55,620 nt of DNA. Origin: an uncultured bacterium (GTDB lineage: Bacteria; Bacteroidota; Bacteroidia; Chitinophagales; CAIODY01). The translations under genes were made by a program, and so were the position numbers. Location: assembly GCA_903857255.1 (NCBI GenBank), contig CAIODY010000015.1, forward strand, positions 1 through 55,620, in the 5' to 3' direction. The notes beneath the pieces are model-generated. The model had not been told where the DNA came from and made no database searches. It was given only the letters and a program-made list of their open reading frames with translations. Below, in pieces: positions 28,901-37,293 of this stretch; positions within the stretch are counted from its first letter, which is position 1; each line of letters starts with the position of its first letter.

Positions 28901-29996
28901 CTGCGATAGCTTTATCACCTTGCATTTAAGCATGAAAGCCATCAGCAACAAAACTATCAACGCCAGCACATGCAGCAATGTGGCTTACCATTTCAATGGT
29001 CATGCTCTCACCTCGGCAGGCACTTATTTCGATACACTCATCAACCACAATGGCTGTGATAGCTTTATCACATTGCATTTGAGCATTAAGCTCACCAGCA
29101 GCAAAACAATGAATCAAACTATTTGTAAAAACAATCCATATCGTTTCCACCAACAATGGCTCGATAGCAGCGGTTTGTATCATGATACACTCACTAATGA
29201 TGTAGGTTGCGATAGTTTTATCACTTTGCATTTAACGGTGAGAGATACCTCTGTAAAGGTTTTACATCAAAGCATTTGCAGCAATCAAACTTATTCATTC
29301 CATCAGCAGGCATTAGATACCACGGGTGTTTATTTCGATACGCTAACCAACTACATGGGCTGTGATTCATTCGTGATATTGCATTTGAAAGTATTACCTA
29401 CCAGCGCATCCAACATTGTGGAAAGTGTGTGCAGCAATCGCCCTTATCATTTCAATAATTTAGTGATTGATTCTAACGGCATCTATCATGATACTATTGC
29501 GAATTACCTCGGCTGCGATTCAGTGATTACGGCTACTATTTCTATGTATCCGCAACGACCTAAAGTGAAAAAAGTATTGGGCAAATTAACAGCTTTTGAT
29601 AGCGGCTACGATAAATTGTATTGGATTGATTGCGACACCAAAGCGTTTGTTTCATCAGCTAATCCGTTTGAAGTGCCGGCATCGGGCAATTATGCAGTGG
29701 TGGTGACAGAAGGTAATTGCAGCGATACTTCGGCTTGTGTGAATGTAGATATTGATTGTCATTTAGAAGTCAGCCCCAACCCTGCAACTGATGTGATGTT
29801 GGTGCAAATAAAATGTGCTGATAAAGCCTTTCATATTTTACTCACGGATGTATTAGGCAGAGAACTAGTGAAAGATGATATTGCTAATGTGGATGAGTTT
29901 AAACTGTTCCGCAACAATTTACCTACGGGTGTTTATTTCCTTTATCTCACCAACGAACACCAAGTGAAAATGGTGAAGAAAGTGATGTGGGAGTAA
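22941..29996 (+). CDS. Giant T9SS surface protein with three seven-unit predicted beta-propellers and Cys-rich stalk modules
   Basis: A 2351-residue exported protein. The signal peptide has an unusually long n-region (about 25 residues, partly encoded by a palindromic repeat) and the core LLLPLFLLLSVGAKAQ. Three blocks, at residues about 46-393, 499-850 and 1195-1538, each hold seven units of roughly 50 residues with the pattern SICSDAxGNIYAAGxFTN, YVAKWNG and WSELGGLN; seven units suggests a closed seven-bladed propeller. Stalk modules of about 42 residues (CxNxxYxFNGHxL, GTYYDTLxNY, GCDSxITLHL) follow: two after the first block, three after the second (with an Ig-like segment) and thirteen in a row after the third (about 1540-2200). 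The C-terminus (about 2270-2351; SPNPATDVMLVQI, GVYFLYL) is a T9SS type A domain. Binding partner unknown. Confidence 0.92.
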   Translation: MRRKPLYLQAFSSIKFGEPLRFAKLRFALLLPLFLLLSVGAKAQIQWFEVGCLNGLAANQTIQSICQDGTGNIYAAGFFWNSSGNCYVAKWNGTTWSELGGLNGLAANDEIYSICSDASGNIYAAGFFTNVWNNRYVAVWNHSTNTWSELGGLNGLAANQVINSICSDAAGNIYAAGDFTNGLSQFSGNRYVAKWDGFSWSEVGGLNGLSANGTMFSVYSDAAGNIYTAGRFQNASGKEYVAKYNGTSWSELGGLNGLAANYEIYTICSDALGNVYTAGEFTNGSSYTNGSFYVAKYNGTSWSELGGYNALGANGWIQSISCDVAGNIYAAGHFAGSSGNYVAKYNGISWSGWNSPNQFNWDILAISINASGNIFIGGAFTNSSAKRYVAEYGVCSASYSSQNQSACTSYFFNNHTLTSNGTYYDTLINYHCCDSIITLHLTITTSQTTYSQSISAGQSYLFHGHSLTTAGTYYDTLTNYLGCDSFITLHLQVYNCTPSWGEVGGVNALGANNPISCICSDATGNIYAAGGFTNGLTYPNGKRFVAKWNGIIWSEVGGLNGLSANSYIYSICTDASGNVYAAGDFTNASGKYYVAKWNGSTWSELGGLNALAANSHIISICADVTGNIYAAGNFFNSSGKWYVAKWNGSTWSELGGLNALAANNTIDCICSDAFGNIYAGGNFTNSAGREYVAKWNGSTWSELGGLNALAAGSNINSLCTDAAGNIYAAGDFSNLSNKCYVAKYNGSVWSELGGVNALAANAPIYSIYCDVAGNIYAAGNFFNASANNYVAKWNGIAWSELGGLNALAANHTINSISVDGAGNIYAGGSFSNGGFYSSGKNYVAQFGCVKTFHTITQTACPPYTFNNHQFTASGTYYDTLVNYHGADSIVTLHLTVQPLYHGLTAQTLTPWMNYTWHNTTYYGGAASGNYLYIDTFKNYLGCDSLIDSLIITQVNCTQLNAVGQLVIGSTSNICTGNSYLPFMTDGYVNLNGSLNSWSGTVQGNTSTGGTSPLYPFSNSITTPIYIDTNWVSVTITTTGYDYYCQSYLVQGQSIQIVEPVYKTPVLPTLATASVCAGKGVVIGTTLSNNYSYSWTPTATLINNLTPTPTASPTSNTTYTVVAIGNGGCSSSTTQVVKVATQTSQSSYSASISAGQTYLFKGNNLSTAGTYYDTLTNYLGCDSFITLHLLVHNCTASWSVLGYGFQGLSGVGSVCTDVAGNIYAAGQFTNSNGKQYVAKWNGTSWSELGGLNGLGANNIIYSICSDATGNIYAAGTFTNSSGNEYVAKFNGTIWSELGGLNGLAVHNVISSICADAIGNVYAAGWFTNLSGNRYVAKFNGTTWSELGGLNGLHANDQINSIFCDANGIVYAAGKFSNFNGKQYVAQFNGANWNELGGINSLSANSDINSICHDWAGNIYAAGEFTNGTNYLSGNKYVAKYNGVSWSELGGLNGLAANDWIYSICSDATGNIYAAGRFTNSGNNKYVAEWNGINWNELGGLNSISVNAPILNICSDASGCVYAGGWFTNAYSECYVTKFGSCFPAYNIINKKLCYPSTYSFRNQTLAVSGTYYDTLTNYHYADSIIILHLAFNTASSSSITQTICSNQTYQVGSHSYNAAGTYYDTVTNYVGCDSFVTLHLSIKPISNSSITASICANQTYTLPKGNIVSIAGTYKDTLSNYLGCDSIITTQLSIKPISNNTINHSICSYQSYTFHSHALNSSGTYYDTLTNYVGCDSIITLHLTVLPDSVQVQQNLCAGSIYNFNGTNISTAGTYRDTLHNQLGCDSIVVLKVIGVSTSSANLSPNICSNQSYIVGLHTYNTAGTYYDTLQNYVGCDSFIVTQLNIKPVSTHSFNKTICKNNPYTFHHQSLDSTGTYYDTLQNYVGCDSFITLHLTVKPISSSSFSQTICANHPYTFNGHALNSSGTYYDTLQNYLLCDSIITLHLTAKPISNYNFNQSICSNQHYLFNGHSLNTAGTYYDTLVNYHGCDSFITLHLSMKAISNKTINASTCSNVAYHFNGHALTSAGTYFDTLINHNGCDSFITLHLSIKLTSSKTMNQTICKNNPYRFHQQWLDSSGLYHDTLTNDVGCDSFITLHLTVRDTSVKVLHQSICSNQTYSFHQQALDTTGVYFDTLTNYMGCDSFVILHLKVLPTSASNIVESVCSNRPYHFNNLVIDSNGIYHDTIANYLGCDSVITATISMYPQRPKVKKVLGKLTAFDSGYDKLYWIDCDTKAFVSSANPFEVPASGNYAVVVTEGNCSDTSACVNVDIDCHLEVSPNPATDVMLVQIKCADKAFHILLTDVLGRELVKDDIANVDEFKLFRNNLPTGVYFLYLTNEHQVKMVKKVMWE
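22983..23015. repeat. 33-bp palindromic repeat, copy 2, inside a signal-peptide coding region
   Basis: AAGTTTGGCGAACCT, three bases, and its exact complement. It differs from copy 1 (8675-8707) mainly by one base in each arm. Here it is translated as KFGEPLRFAKL in the n-region of the giant protein's signal peptide. Confidence 0.88.
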
Positions 29997-30038
29997 ATAT
30001 ATCCCACTTATTTTCGCACCCTTAATTATTATTCAACT

Positions 30039-31079
30039 ATGGATTTTAGCAATGCTGTTTTAAAAACTATTTCGGTGCATTATGTGGGCAATAAAACCGT
30101 GCAGGATGATGTTTTTTTATCCGAGCAATCGCTGCAATTAGAGGAGGAAGTGGCAACTATTTTAACTGATTATTTTTTGCATCGTTTTAAAAATGTGTAT
30201 GAGCAGTATAAATTTTCGCACCCCACTGCTTTGCAATACAACGAAGTGTATTCCTTCGTCAAGGAGTTGCTCAACAACGAAACCAATTTGCACGAAACCA
30301 GCATCAGCATGGCGAAGCAACTGTATGAAAATTCAGCGCACCCTAAAATAAAATCAGGCGAATTGTATGTTTGTTATTTTCAAAATTGTGAAGTGGATGG
30401 AAAGCTATTGGATGCCATCGGAATTTTTAAAACAGAAAACAAAAGTGGTTTTTTTGAAGTGAATAAAAATGATGCTAATTTTTCTATCGCTTATAAAGAA
30501 GGAATTGATTTGCAAAAATTTGATAAAGGCTGTTTGGTATTGAATAAAAATGCCGAAGATGGTTTTGAAGTAATGATAATTGACAATCAGAACCGAGGCG
30601 AAGAAGCAGTGTATTGGAAAGAAAAATTTTTAGCACTAACGCAAAGAGAAAACATTTATCATCAAACCAATCAGTTTTTAAACATCACCAAAAACTTTGT
30701 AACCAAACAATTGGGCGATGAATTTGATATCAGCAAAGCCGATAAAATAGATTTACTGAATCGGTCGGTGCAATATTTCAAAACACATGATGAGTTTGAT
30801 AAAGCCGAATTTGAAGAAGAAGTTTTTGCGAACAAAGAGTTGATAAAATCATTTCAAACCTACGATGAAAGCTATCGCCAAAGCCACGAAGTGAACATTG
30901 AAGATAGTTTTGAAATTTCGCCGCAGGCTGTTAAAAAACAAGCTCGTGTTTTTAAAAGTGTGTTGAAGTTGGATAAAAACTTTCACATCTACATTCATGG
31001 CAACAGAGATTTGATTGAACAAGGTGTGGAAAAAGATGGGCGAAAATTTTATAAAATTTATTTCAACGAAGAAAATTAA
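30039..31079 (+). CDS. Nucleoid-associated protein, NdpA/YejK family
   Basis: A 346-residue cytoplasmic protein. The family begins near MDFSNAVLKTISVHYVGNK with a two-domain layout; typical phrases are a middle FxNCxVDGxxLDAIGIFKTENKSGFFEV segment and a basic, nucleic-acid-binding C-terminus. The family binds double-stranded DNA; in this phylum its role is little known. It is 42 bp downstream of the giant surface gene, with no terminator visible between, and converges with the kelch-like gene with a gap of 12 bp. Confidence 0.8.
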   Translation: MDFSNAVLKTISVHYVGNKTVQDDVFLSEQSLQLEEEVATILTDYFLHRFKNVYEQYKFSHPTALQYNEVYSFVKELLNNETNLHETSISMAKQLYENSAHPKIKSGELYVCYFQNCEVDGKLLDAIGIFKTENKSGFFEVNKNDANFSIAYKEGIDLQKFDKGCLVLNKNAEDGFEVMIIDNQNRGEEAVYWKEKFLALTQRENIYHQTNQFLNITKNFVTKQLGDEFDISKADKIDLLNRSVQYFKTHDEFDKAEFEEEVFANKELIKSFQTYDESYRQSHEVNIEDSFEISPQAVKKQARVFKSVLKLDKNFHIYIHGNRDLIEQGVEKDGRKFYKIYFNEEN

Positions 31080-31091
31080 AGTTGACTCGAG

Positions 31092-33032
31092 TTACTTCGA
31101 TTTGATTATTTTTTCCTGTTTCATCACACTGCCATTTAAGTTTAAAATAGTGAGCAGATAAATGCCATCTTCTTTAGTAGAAATATCAATGTAGGTGAGG
31201 ATGCCATCGGCTACATAGCTGTTCATCAGTTGTCCGATATCATTATACAAGTACATTTTTTGCCCAGCCATTAAACCAACAATAGTGAAATTGCCATGGT
31301 TAGGTTCGGGGTAAATGCTGAATGGCGGCGGTTGCAAATCTTTTACAGTGATGCAGGGTTGCAGTGCACAGCCGTAATTATCTTTCAGTGTGCAACAATA
31401 TGTTCCGCCACATAAATTGATGATGCTATCAGTGGTTTGATTACCTAAAGCCCATAATACACTGTAAGGTGCTTTGCCATTGCTGGCTGCCACAGTTGCG
31501 CTGCCTGTACAATAACTGTTACCAATTACATTATCTTGATGAGAGGTGGTGATTTGTAATGTTCGATAAACTAACGTAGTTGGGTTAGATGGATTGCCAT
31601 TGGCAATAAGCTCAACTGAATAGTTGCCTGCCGGCATTAAATCGGGTACGGTAAAATAAGCTGAATCTATTAAATTGCCAGTCATCACGGCACCAACTCT
31701 ATTCCAGTTAGTTGTTTTAGCATAATATACTTGGTTGCCATTGGTTAATCTTACAATAGGATAATTGGTAGCCATTTGCCAATCATCGCCATAAGCAGCA
31801 CCTTCGCCAATTCCATTAAATAGTTTACCAGTGATTTTAAAAGTATGACAATCGTATGAAGCAATAGAATCAATGCTGGGTTTGCCAATGGCTAATGCAC
31901 TACCTGTTGGTGTGTATTGATAATATTTATGACTGCCTAATTTGGTCATCAACACAGTGCCATCGGGTAAATCGAGCATATTGATAGCATACGATGGTGT
32001 TCCATTGAATTGGCTACCGCCCAAAGGCGTATTAACTGGTGTAAAAACATTGGTGAGGTAATTATATTCATAAAACCAAGCTGTATCGTTATAAGTGCCA
32101 GCTTGTGAAAAAGCACACAAGATATTTCCGTTGGGCATCATGGCTGCTGGTGCATCAGGGCAAGCTAATTGAATAGGATTACCATTGATAGTAACTACTG
32201 GCATTTGTGGTCCAACCACCCAACTGCCTTGGCTGCTATTGCCTGATGGTGTATAAATAGCCGTATAAATGGAATCGCCTAAAAAAAATACTTTTCCGTT
32301 GGGTAATAATAATGATGAACCAGCTTCGCCCAATCGAGCATCATAAAGTGGTATAGGCACATGAGCATCGTGAACCCACGTATTGCTTTGTGGAATATAG
32401 CGTTCGGCATTTTGGGTTTGTAAATCGATATTCATAATGCTGCTATCGGGCAATGTTATCCACGATGCTTCGTCAGTGCTACCAAATGATGACGGTGCAT
32501 TAGTGTAAGAATTGGAGGCGGCATGCCAAATTAAATTCCGACTTGAATTGGGTAAAACAGATGCTTGCAACACATCGCCATTGTATAAAAGTTTTGAATT
32601 GGCATCATAAAAATAATTGCCACTCGGTGCATTGTTGGCAATTGTCCATTGCTTAGTAATCGCATCATAATATTCGCCAAATGCGCCACCAGTGCCATAT
32701 TCGCCCCCTGCTACATATACATTGCCATTGGGCAATACTTGGCTTGAAAAATATAATCGAGTATAATTCATAGCTGGCAAACTCGACCATGTGCCGTTGG
32801 CATAGCTGCCATGCGAATCGGGTGTAAGTAAATTCCATTTATTACCGATGCTGGTTGCAGCAATAGTATCAGTTTGTGTCATGCACATCACTTTGCCATC
32901 GGTTAAAAGTAACATCACTCCTCCATTCGCATCAGGTGATTGATTAGAAAGTGTTGACCACGTGCCTTGAGCATAGCTATGAATATTGCATAAAGCTGTT
33001 AAAATAAAAATAGTCAGTACTAATTTTTTCAT
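31092..33032 (-). CDS. Kelch-like propeller protein with T9SS sorting domain
   Basis: A 646-residue exported protein. The start at 33032 gives the signal peptide MKKLVLTIFILTALCNIHSYAQ; an upstream Met at 33059 would spoil it. The body has repeated phrases such as LPNGNVYVAGG, LLPNGKVFFLGD and MMPNGNILCAFS, as in galactose-oxidase/kelch propellers, and an E-set/Ig-like domain follows (IDSIASYDCHTFKITGKLF). A short segment with ITTSHQDNVIGNSYC precedes the T9SS type A domain (IYPEPNHGNFTIVGL ... DGIYLLTILN). No copper-ligand pattern of a true galactose oxidase is apparent. Probably surface or extracellular. Confidence 0.88.
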   Translation of the reverse strand: MKKLVLTIFILTALCNIHSYAQGTWSTLSNQSPDANGGVMLLLTDGKVMCMTQTDTIAATSIGNKWNLLTPDSHGSYANGTWSSLPAMNYTRLYFSSQVLPNGNVYVAGGEYGTGGAFGEYYDAITKQWTIANNAPSGNYFYDANSKLLYNGDVLQASVLPNSSRNLIWHAASNSYTNAPSSFGSTDEASWITLPDSSIMNIDLQTQNAERYIPQSNTWVHDAHVPIPLYDARLGEAGSSLLLPNGKVFFLGDSIYTAIYTPSGNSSQGSWVVGPQMPVVTINGNPIQLACPDAPAAMMPNGNILCAFSQAGTYNDTAWFYEYNYLTNVFTPVNTPLGGSQFNGTPSYAINMLDLPDGTVLMTKLGSHKYYQYTPTGSALAIGKPSIDSIASYDCHTFKITGKLFNGIGEGAAYGDDWQMATNYPIVRLTNGNQVYYAKTTNWNRVGAVMTGNLIDSAYFTVPDLMPAGNYSVELIANGNPSNPTTLVYRTLQITTSHQDNVIGNSYCTGSATVAASNGKAPYSVLWALGNQTTDSIINLCGGTYCCTLKDNYGCALQPCITVKDLQPPPFSIYPEPNHGNFTIVGLMAGQKMYLYNDIGQLMNSYVADGILTYIDISTKEDGIYLLTILNLNGSVMKQEKIIKSK

Positions 33033-33176
33033 GTAGTGTTGGAGAACATTAAAAAGCAAAAACTTTTTTATGAGGAACGAAAATACATTTCATTTCAACA
33101 TTTAAAAAAATAGTAGCGTTTATTTTTAAATTGCTAAAGCAATAAACTAACCGCATTTTTCTTAGAAATATATTTT

Positions 33177-34106
33177 CTACAAACCATGATGAGCTAAATA
33201 TCTTTCTGCATCTAAGGCAGCCATACAGCCGCTTCCAGCAGAGGTTACCGCCTGACGATAATTTTTATCTTGTACATCGCCTGCTGCAAAAATGCCAGCA
33301 ACATTGGTGTGTGTAGTGCCAGGTTTTGTGATGATATAACCTTGCTCATCCATATCCACCCAACCTTTAAATAATTCAGAGGAGGGTTTATGTCCAATAG
33401 CCACAAAGAAACCTTTTACTGCAATTTCTTTCAGCTCATTTGTCTTTACATTTTTAATTCTAACTGCTTCAACGCCTTTATCACCCAATATTTCATCGGT
33501 TTCAGTATCCCAATAAACGGTGATATTTTTAGTATCTAAAACACGTTGCGACATGATTTTTGATGCTCTCATTTTTTCGCTACGTACCAACATGTGCACA
33601 TGTGTACACAATTTTGACAGATACAAAGCCTCTTCACAAGCCGTATCGCCTGCGCCTACAATTACTACTTCGGTGTTTTTATAAAAGAAACCATCGCATA
33701 CAGCACAAGCTGAAACCCCATAACCATTCAAGCGTTGCTCACTTGGTAAGCCCAACCATTTGGCTTTTGCACCCGTTGCAATAATCACTGTTGCAGCTTC
33801 TACCACAGTTCCATCTTCCATTTCAACAGTATGATAAGGTTTTCCAGCGGTTACTTTTGTAACAATCGCATAGCGAATATCAGTGCCCATTCTCTCCGCT
33901 TGTTTTCTGAAATCTTCCATCATTTCTGGTCCTAAAATTCCGTTAGGATAACCCGGATAATTCTCTACGTCAGTTGTTTGCATCAATTGTCCGCCTTGCT
34001 CCAAACCTGTGTATAGCACTGGTTTTAAGTTGGCACGTGAAGCATAAATAGCTGCGGTATAACCTGCTGGTCCGCTCCCTATAATTAAACATTTAACTTG
34101 TTCCAT
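33177..34106 (-). CDS. trxB: Thioredoxin-disulfide reductase
   Basis: A 309-residue flavoprotein. The FAD-binding Rossmann motif is IIGSGPAGYTAAIYASRA at residues 8-25, the redox-active pair is CAVC (about 133-136), the NADPH site is IVGAGDTACEEALYLS near 151, and GIFAAGDVQDKNYRQAV near 276 is the family C-terminal signature. It uses NADPH to reduce thioredoxin in the cytoplasm. Monocistronic in appearance. Confidence 0.97.
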   Translation of the reverse strand: MEQVKCLIIGSGPAGYTAAIYASRANLKPVLYTGLEQGGQLMQTTDVENYPGYPNGILGPEMMEDFRKQAERMGTDIRYAIVTKVTAGKPYHTVEMEDGTVVEAATVIIATGAKAKWLGLPSEQRLNGYGVSACAVCDGFFYKNTEVVIVGAGDTACEEALYLSKLCTHVHMLVRSEKMRASKIMSQRVLDTKNITVYWDTETDEILGDKGVEAVRIKNVKTNELKEIAVKGFFVAIGHKPSSELFKGWVDMDEQGYIITKPGTTHTNVAGIFAAGDVQDKNYRQAVTSAGSGCMAALDAERYLAHHGL

Positions 34107-34194
34107 TTTTTATTTTTTTTGAAAGGCGAATGTAATTTTATTTCTTGAAATGAATAATGAGTTGTAGCAACAATCTTGTTTTATGTTTGTTCAG

Positions 34195-36687
34195 TTACCA
34201 GCTGTGTCGTAAAATATTGTACTTCTCAAGTCCAATTTTTAATTGCAAAGGATGATGCGTTTCATTAGCTGCCGAACCCACCAAATAAAATCCAATTTTA
34301 AATTTGTCTAAGCCAGCACGAAAAATTTTCTCTAAGCCCACAAACAATTCAGCATATTGCAAATTACGTTCGGGTGCATACAATATGCCACCACCGCCTA
34401 CTTCGAGCAATTTTAGTTTTTTGACGATGGGGATTTTGTTGATAATAGCACCGTTGAATTCTTGTAACACATGCAATTCGTAATACCAATTAAACAAAGC
34501 AAAAGAAGAATCTAATGCCTGAAAATTTCTGGTTGGGCTCGAGAATAAAAACGGGTCGCCTTTTCGCATAAATTTATCATCTACCAATTGCAAATTGTTG
34601 GTGTTTACAAATTTACCTGTTGAAAAATTTATGTTCAAGATACCTGCTAATCCAAGTGTTCGGCGTTGTCGCAAACCAAATTCTATATAATCAAAATCAG
34701 TAGTGCTGTTAAAAACACCTTCCATTCCTTTGCGCCATAAACCATAAAATGTTGGGTAACGTGAACCTAAGATTATTTTCTGCAAAGGCTCATGCAAATA
34801 TTTTTGTGCAGGCGTATAATCAAATTCGATTCGATTGTAAAAAGCATTGTAAGCTGGAAAGGTGCGAATGGTTTGATTGGCAAAATCAGATTTCACGGTG
34901 TCTAATTTTAATACACTCTCGAAAGCATGTGTCAGCTTATAATTACTCAAATCGCTACGCATCGAAAATTGCAATTCATTAATCATGTAAAACCCATTTA
35001 GCAATTCGGTGGAATGCGTTACATCTAATTTATTGTCCTGATAAAAATTACCTCTTTGAAACAAATTCAAATAGGCATCATTGAAGTTGATTAAATCAAA
35101 ATTGTGTCCCACTTCAATCGTATAAAACGAGCGGTGATAAGGGTTATACATCTTTGAGAAAATAACTGTGCCTCTGAAATCTTTATTCAGCAAACCATAA
35201 GTAATGTTAGAATTGATGTTGATGAATTTCTTGTTAGGAAATCGTTTTTGATAAGTTACATAATCACCCAAGCGCATGCCGCCGATAAAAAGAAAATTCG
35301 GAATCATTAAAAGCACTGGGCTGATTTCAATCGTTCGTTCTTTGATGTGATTGTTAAAAGTTAAGCCATTCCAAGCGATGCGCCCGAAAGTGATTTTGTT
35401 GGTCGCTTTATCAACGCTATCTAAATATGTATTGCTGTGTGTGATTTGATAAATGCTATCAGTGTGTCGGATAAATTTTATTTCCTTTGGTTGCAAAGGC
35501 TCGGTTCTGATTTGTTTCCAAAACAATGAATCATGTAAATATGCCGAATCGGTGGTGTAGCCGATTTCATTACCAAAGAATTTTTTTGGAAATGTTTTCT
35601 GCAATTCATAGTCTTTGTAACTCACACTGGTGATGCTTTTCAGCTTGCCTTCATCGCTGTTGGTGTAGTAAGTGAAAGTTTGATTTTGCAACAACCATTT
35701 GTTTTGTTGCAGTTCAAAATTCTGAATCACTTTAAAATAATCATACTGCGGTAAGTGGTAAGATGGAAATTCTAATTCTAACTTTTTCACTACCCAAATA
35801 CTATCCATAATAATGGCAGTGCCGCTCACTAAAGCGTTACCTAATTTACTGGGTGAAATTTTTATTTTGTAATAATGATGCCCACCTTCATCATACGATT
35901 GTAATAATTTGAAATGATACGCAATCAAGCCACTGTAGCTGAATGGCGAAAGAAATGGGGTAGTGGAAATGCCTTTGGCATAAATCAAATTTTTGTAAAA
36001 ATTAAAATCGCCATCGGTTGTGTTTAAATAGAATAAACGTTTGGTATCACCATATTTTTTTACACCAGTTTTGATTTGTTTAATTTTATCGGGATAAGAA
36101 AAGTTGTATTGAATTGCTACTTCAGCCATGTTCAGCCCTGCATATTCATCTGCTTTCTTTTTCTTTGAGGTATCTATCTTTTGCGGAGAAAAAAACAGGC
36201 TTATTCTGCTTGAATCACGTTTTGATTTTTCATTTTGCTCAATAGCTTTGATGTATAAATTGCAGGAATAATTTTTGGCTGGATATTCCAGAGCGTCTTT
36301 ATGAGCAATCACTTGGCGGATGATTTCAGCACCTCTGTCTTTTTTTGATGCCGAAATTTTTATTGAATTTAACTGTGTATTATCAGCAGTTTCCAGCATC
36401 ACATTTTGATGCAAATTTTGTTTATCCAATACAATGGTAACCACCATGGTTTTATAGCCCAGCATAGTTATTACCAAATCGTATTTACCCTCTCTTAAAG
36501 TAAATTCATATTGCCCATTGGCATCAGTAGTTTTGCCAATTTGCTCTTCTTTAATTTCGATAGAAGCGTAGGGGAGAGGCTCAAACTTGGTGTTGGTAAT
36601 AGTGCCAAACACTTTTAAAGGTTGCGCAATGGATGATTGGAAAATAAGAAAACAGACAAATAAAATGAAGCTATACCGCCAAAACAT
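34195..36687 (-). CDS. DUF5686 outer-membrane protein with carboxypeptidase-like regulatory domain
   Basis: An 830-residue exported protein; the start at 36687 (MFWRYSFILFVCFLIFQSSIAQ) gives a signal peptide, whereas an in-frame Met at 36723 only lengthens the n-region. Residues 22-100 are a carboxypeptidase-regulatory-like fold (VFGTITNTKFEPLPYASIEI ... TTDANGQYEFTL). The remainder matches the DUF5686 architecture, with a TonB-receptor-like beta-barrel end that finishes in an aromatic-rich strand (NILRHSW). Function of DUF5686 is unknown. The start lies 72 bp from a palindrome that bounds the cassette-like unit upstream. Confidence 0.85.
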   Translation of the reverse strand: MFWRYSFILFVCFLIFQSSIAQPLKVFGTITNTKFEPLPYASIEIKEEQIGKTTDANGQYEFTLREGKYDLVITMLGYKTMVVTIVLDKQNLHQNVMLETADNTQLNSIKISASKKDRGAEIIRQVIAHKDALEYPAKNYSCNLYIKAIEQNEKSKRDSSRISLFFSPQKIDTSKKKKADEYAGLNMAEVAIQYNFSYPDKIKQIKTGVKKYGDTKRLFYLNTTDGDFNFYKNLIYAKGISTTPFLSPFSYSGLIAYHFKLLQSYDEGGHHYYKIKISPSKLGNALVSGTAIIMDSIWVVKKLELEFPSYHLPQYDYFKVIQNFELQQNKWLLQNQTFTYYTNSDEGKLKSITSVSYKDYELQKTFPKKFFGNEIGYTTDSAYLHDSLFWKQIRTEPLQPKEIKFIRHTDSIYQITHSNTYLDSVDKATNKITFGRIAWNGLTFNNHIKERTIEISPVLLMIPNFLFIGGMRLGDYVTYQKRFPNKKFININSNITYGLLNKDFRGTVIFSKMYNPYHRSFYTIEVGHNFDLINFNDAYLNLFQRGNFYQDNKLDVTHSTELLNGFYMINELQFSMRSDLSNYKLTHAFESVLKLDTVKSDFANQTIRTFPAYNAFYNRIEFDYTPAQKYLHEPLQKIILGSRYPTFYGLWRKGMEGVFNSTTDFDYIEFGLRQRRTLGLAGILNINFSTGKFVNTNNLQLVDDKFMRKGDPFLFSSPTRNFQALDSSFALFNWYYELHVLQEFNGAIINKIPIVKKLKLLEVGGGGILYAPERNLQYAELFVGLEKIFRAGLDKFKIGFYLVGSAANETHHPLQLKIGLEKYNILRHSW

Positions 36688-36758
36688 GCGCCCAAAATAG
36701 TTATGAAAAATGATTTGGTACAACTAAAATTTTATGACTGCATTAGCATTGACTTGTG

Positions 36759-36873
36759 CCAGCTGGTGCAAGTCTTACACAAAGCCTTTGAGCGTTGATG
36801 ACTTGTGCCTAAATCAATAATCAGCACAAGTTCGCTACCGAACAAATCAACGCTGCAAACTTGCGCTGGCAGG
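36759..36873. repeat. Long imperfect palindrome, copy 1 (cassette boundary)
   Basis: About 115 bp folding into one long stem. Outer arm CCAGCTGGTGCAAGT pairs with ACTTGCGCTGGCAGG (11 of 15), middle arm TTTGAGCGTTGAT with ATCAACGCTGCAAA, and inner arm ACTTGTGC with GCACAAGT. Stem sequence is shared with copy 2; the apical loop is not. Confidence 0.85.
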
Positions 36874-36888
36874 AACATTACCATTTAA

Positions 36889-37260
36889 CTACCCTGCGAA
36901 AATTAGTATCAATGCAACTGAAACTATATAATAAATCCAATTCGCCAAAATATAGAAATACTTGTAGTTGTTCTCATTCCACTGTTTTATTAGTTTATCG
37001 AAGTTTTTATAGCTCTTTCTGAATCGTTGGTTTAATAAAGATAACACTAAACCAGCACCAATAGAAATAAATATCGTCGGCTCTTTTCCCAAATCAAAAA
37101 GCATCTTCAGTAACACCATACTATTTAGTGAAAAACAAAACGAAATAACAGCATTAGCCGAAGAAAACGGATATGAGTTTGACGATTTATTAGTTTGTAA
37201 TTCAATGCTCAAAAGAAATTTAGCATAATGGTCTAAAAAAGATTCCGTACTTGGTGACAT
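36889..37260 (-). CDS. Small membrane protein of unknown function in a cassette-like unit
   Basis: A 123-residue protein; the start at 37260 (MSPSTESFLDHYAKF) is preferred, since the 19 residues encoded upstream overlap the palindrome. Hydrophobic segments are near NAVISFCFSLNSMVLLKML, TIFISIGAGLVLSLL and YFYILANWIYYIVSVALIL, giving two or three membrane helices. The loop between them is basic (NQRFRKSYKNFDKLIKQ). I recognise no family. The gene stops 15 bp before one palindrome and starts 33 bp after the other, with no promoter or terminator of its own in between. Confidence 0.72.
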   Translation of the reverse strand: MSPSTESFLDHYAKFLLSIELQTNKSSNSYPFSSANAVISFCFSLNSMVLLKMLFDLGKEPTIFISIGAGLVLSLLNQRFRKSYKNFDKLIKQWNENNYKYFYILANWIYYIVSVALILIFAG

Positions 37261-37293
37261 TTTATTTTGATTTAATAGCCAAATAATGGTGTA

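Noticed and set aside
31092-33032. True galactose oxidase.
   Set aside because: The kelch-like pattern is present but the copper-ligand and Tyr-Cys arrangement could not be recognised.
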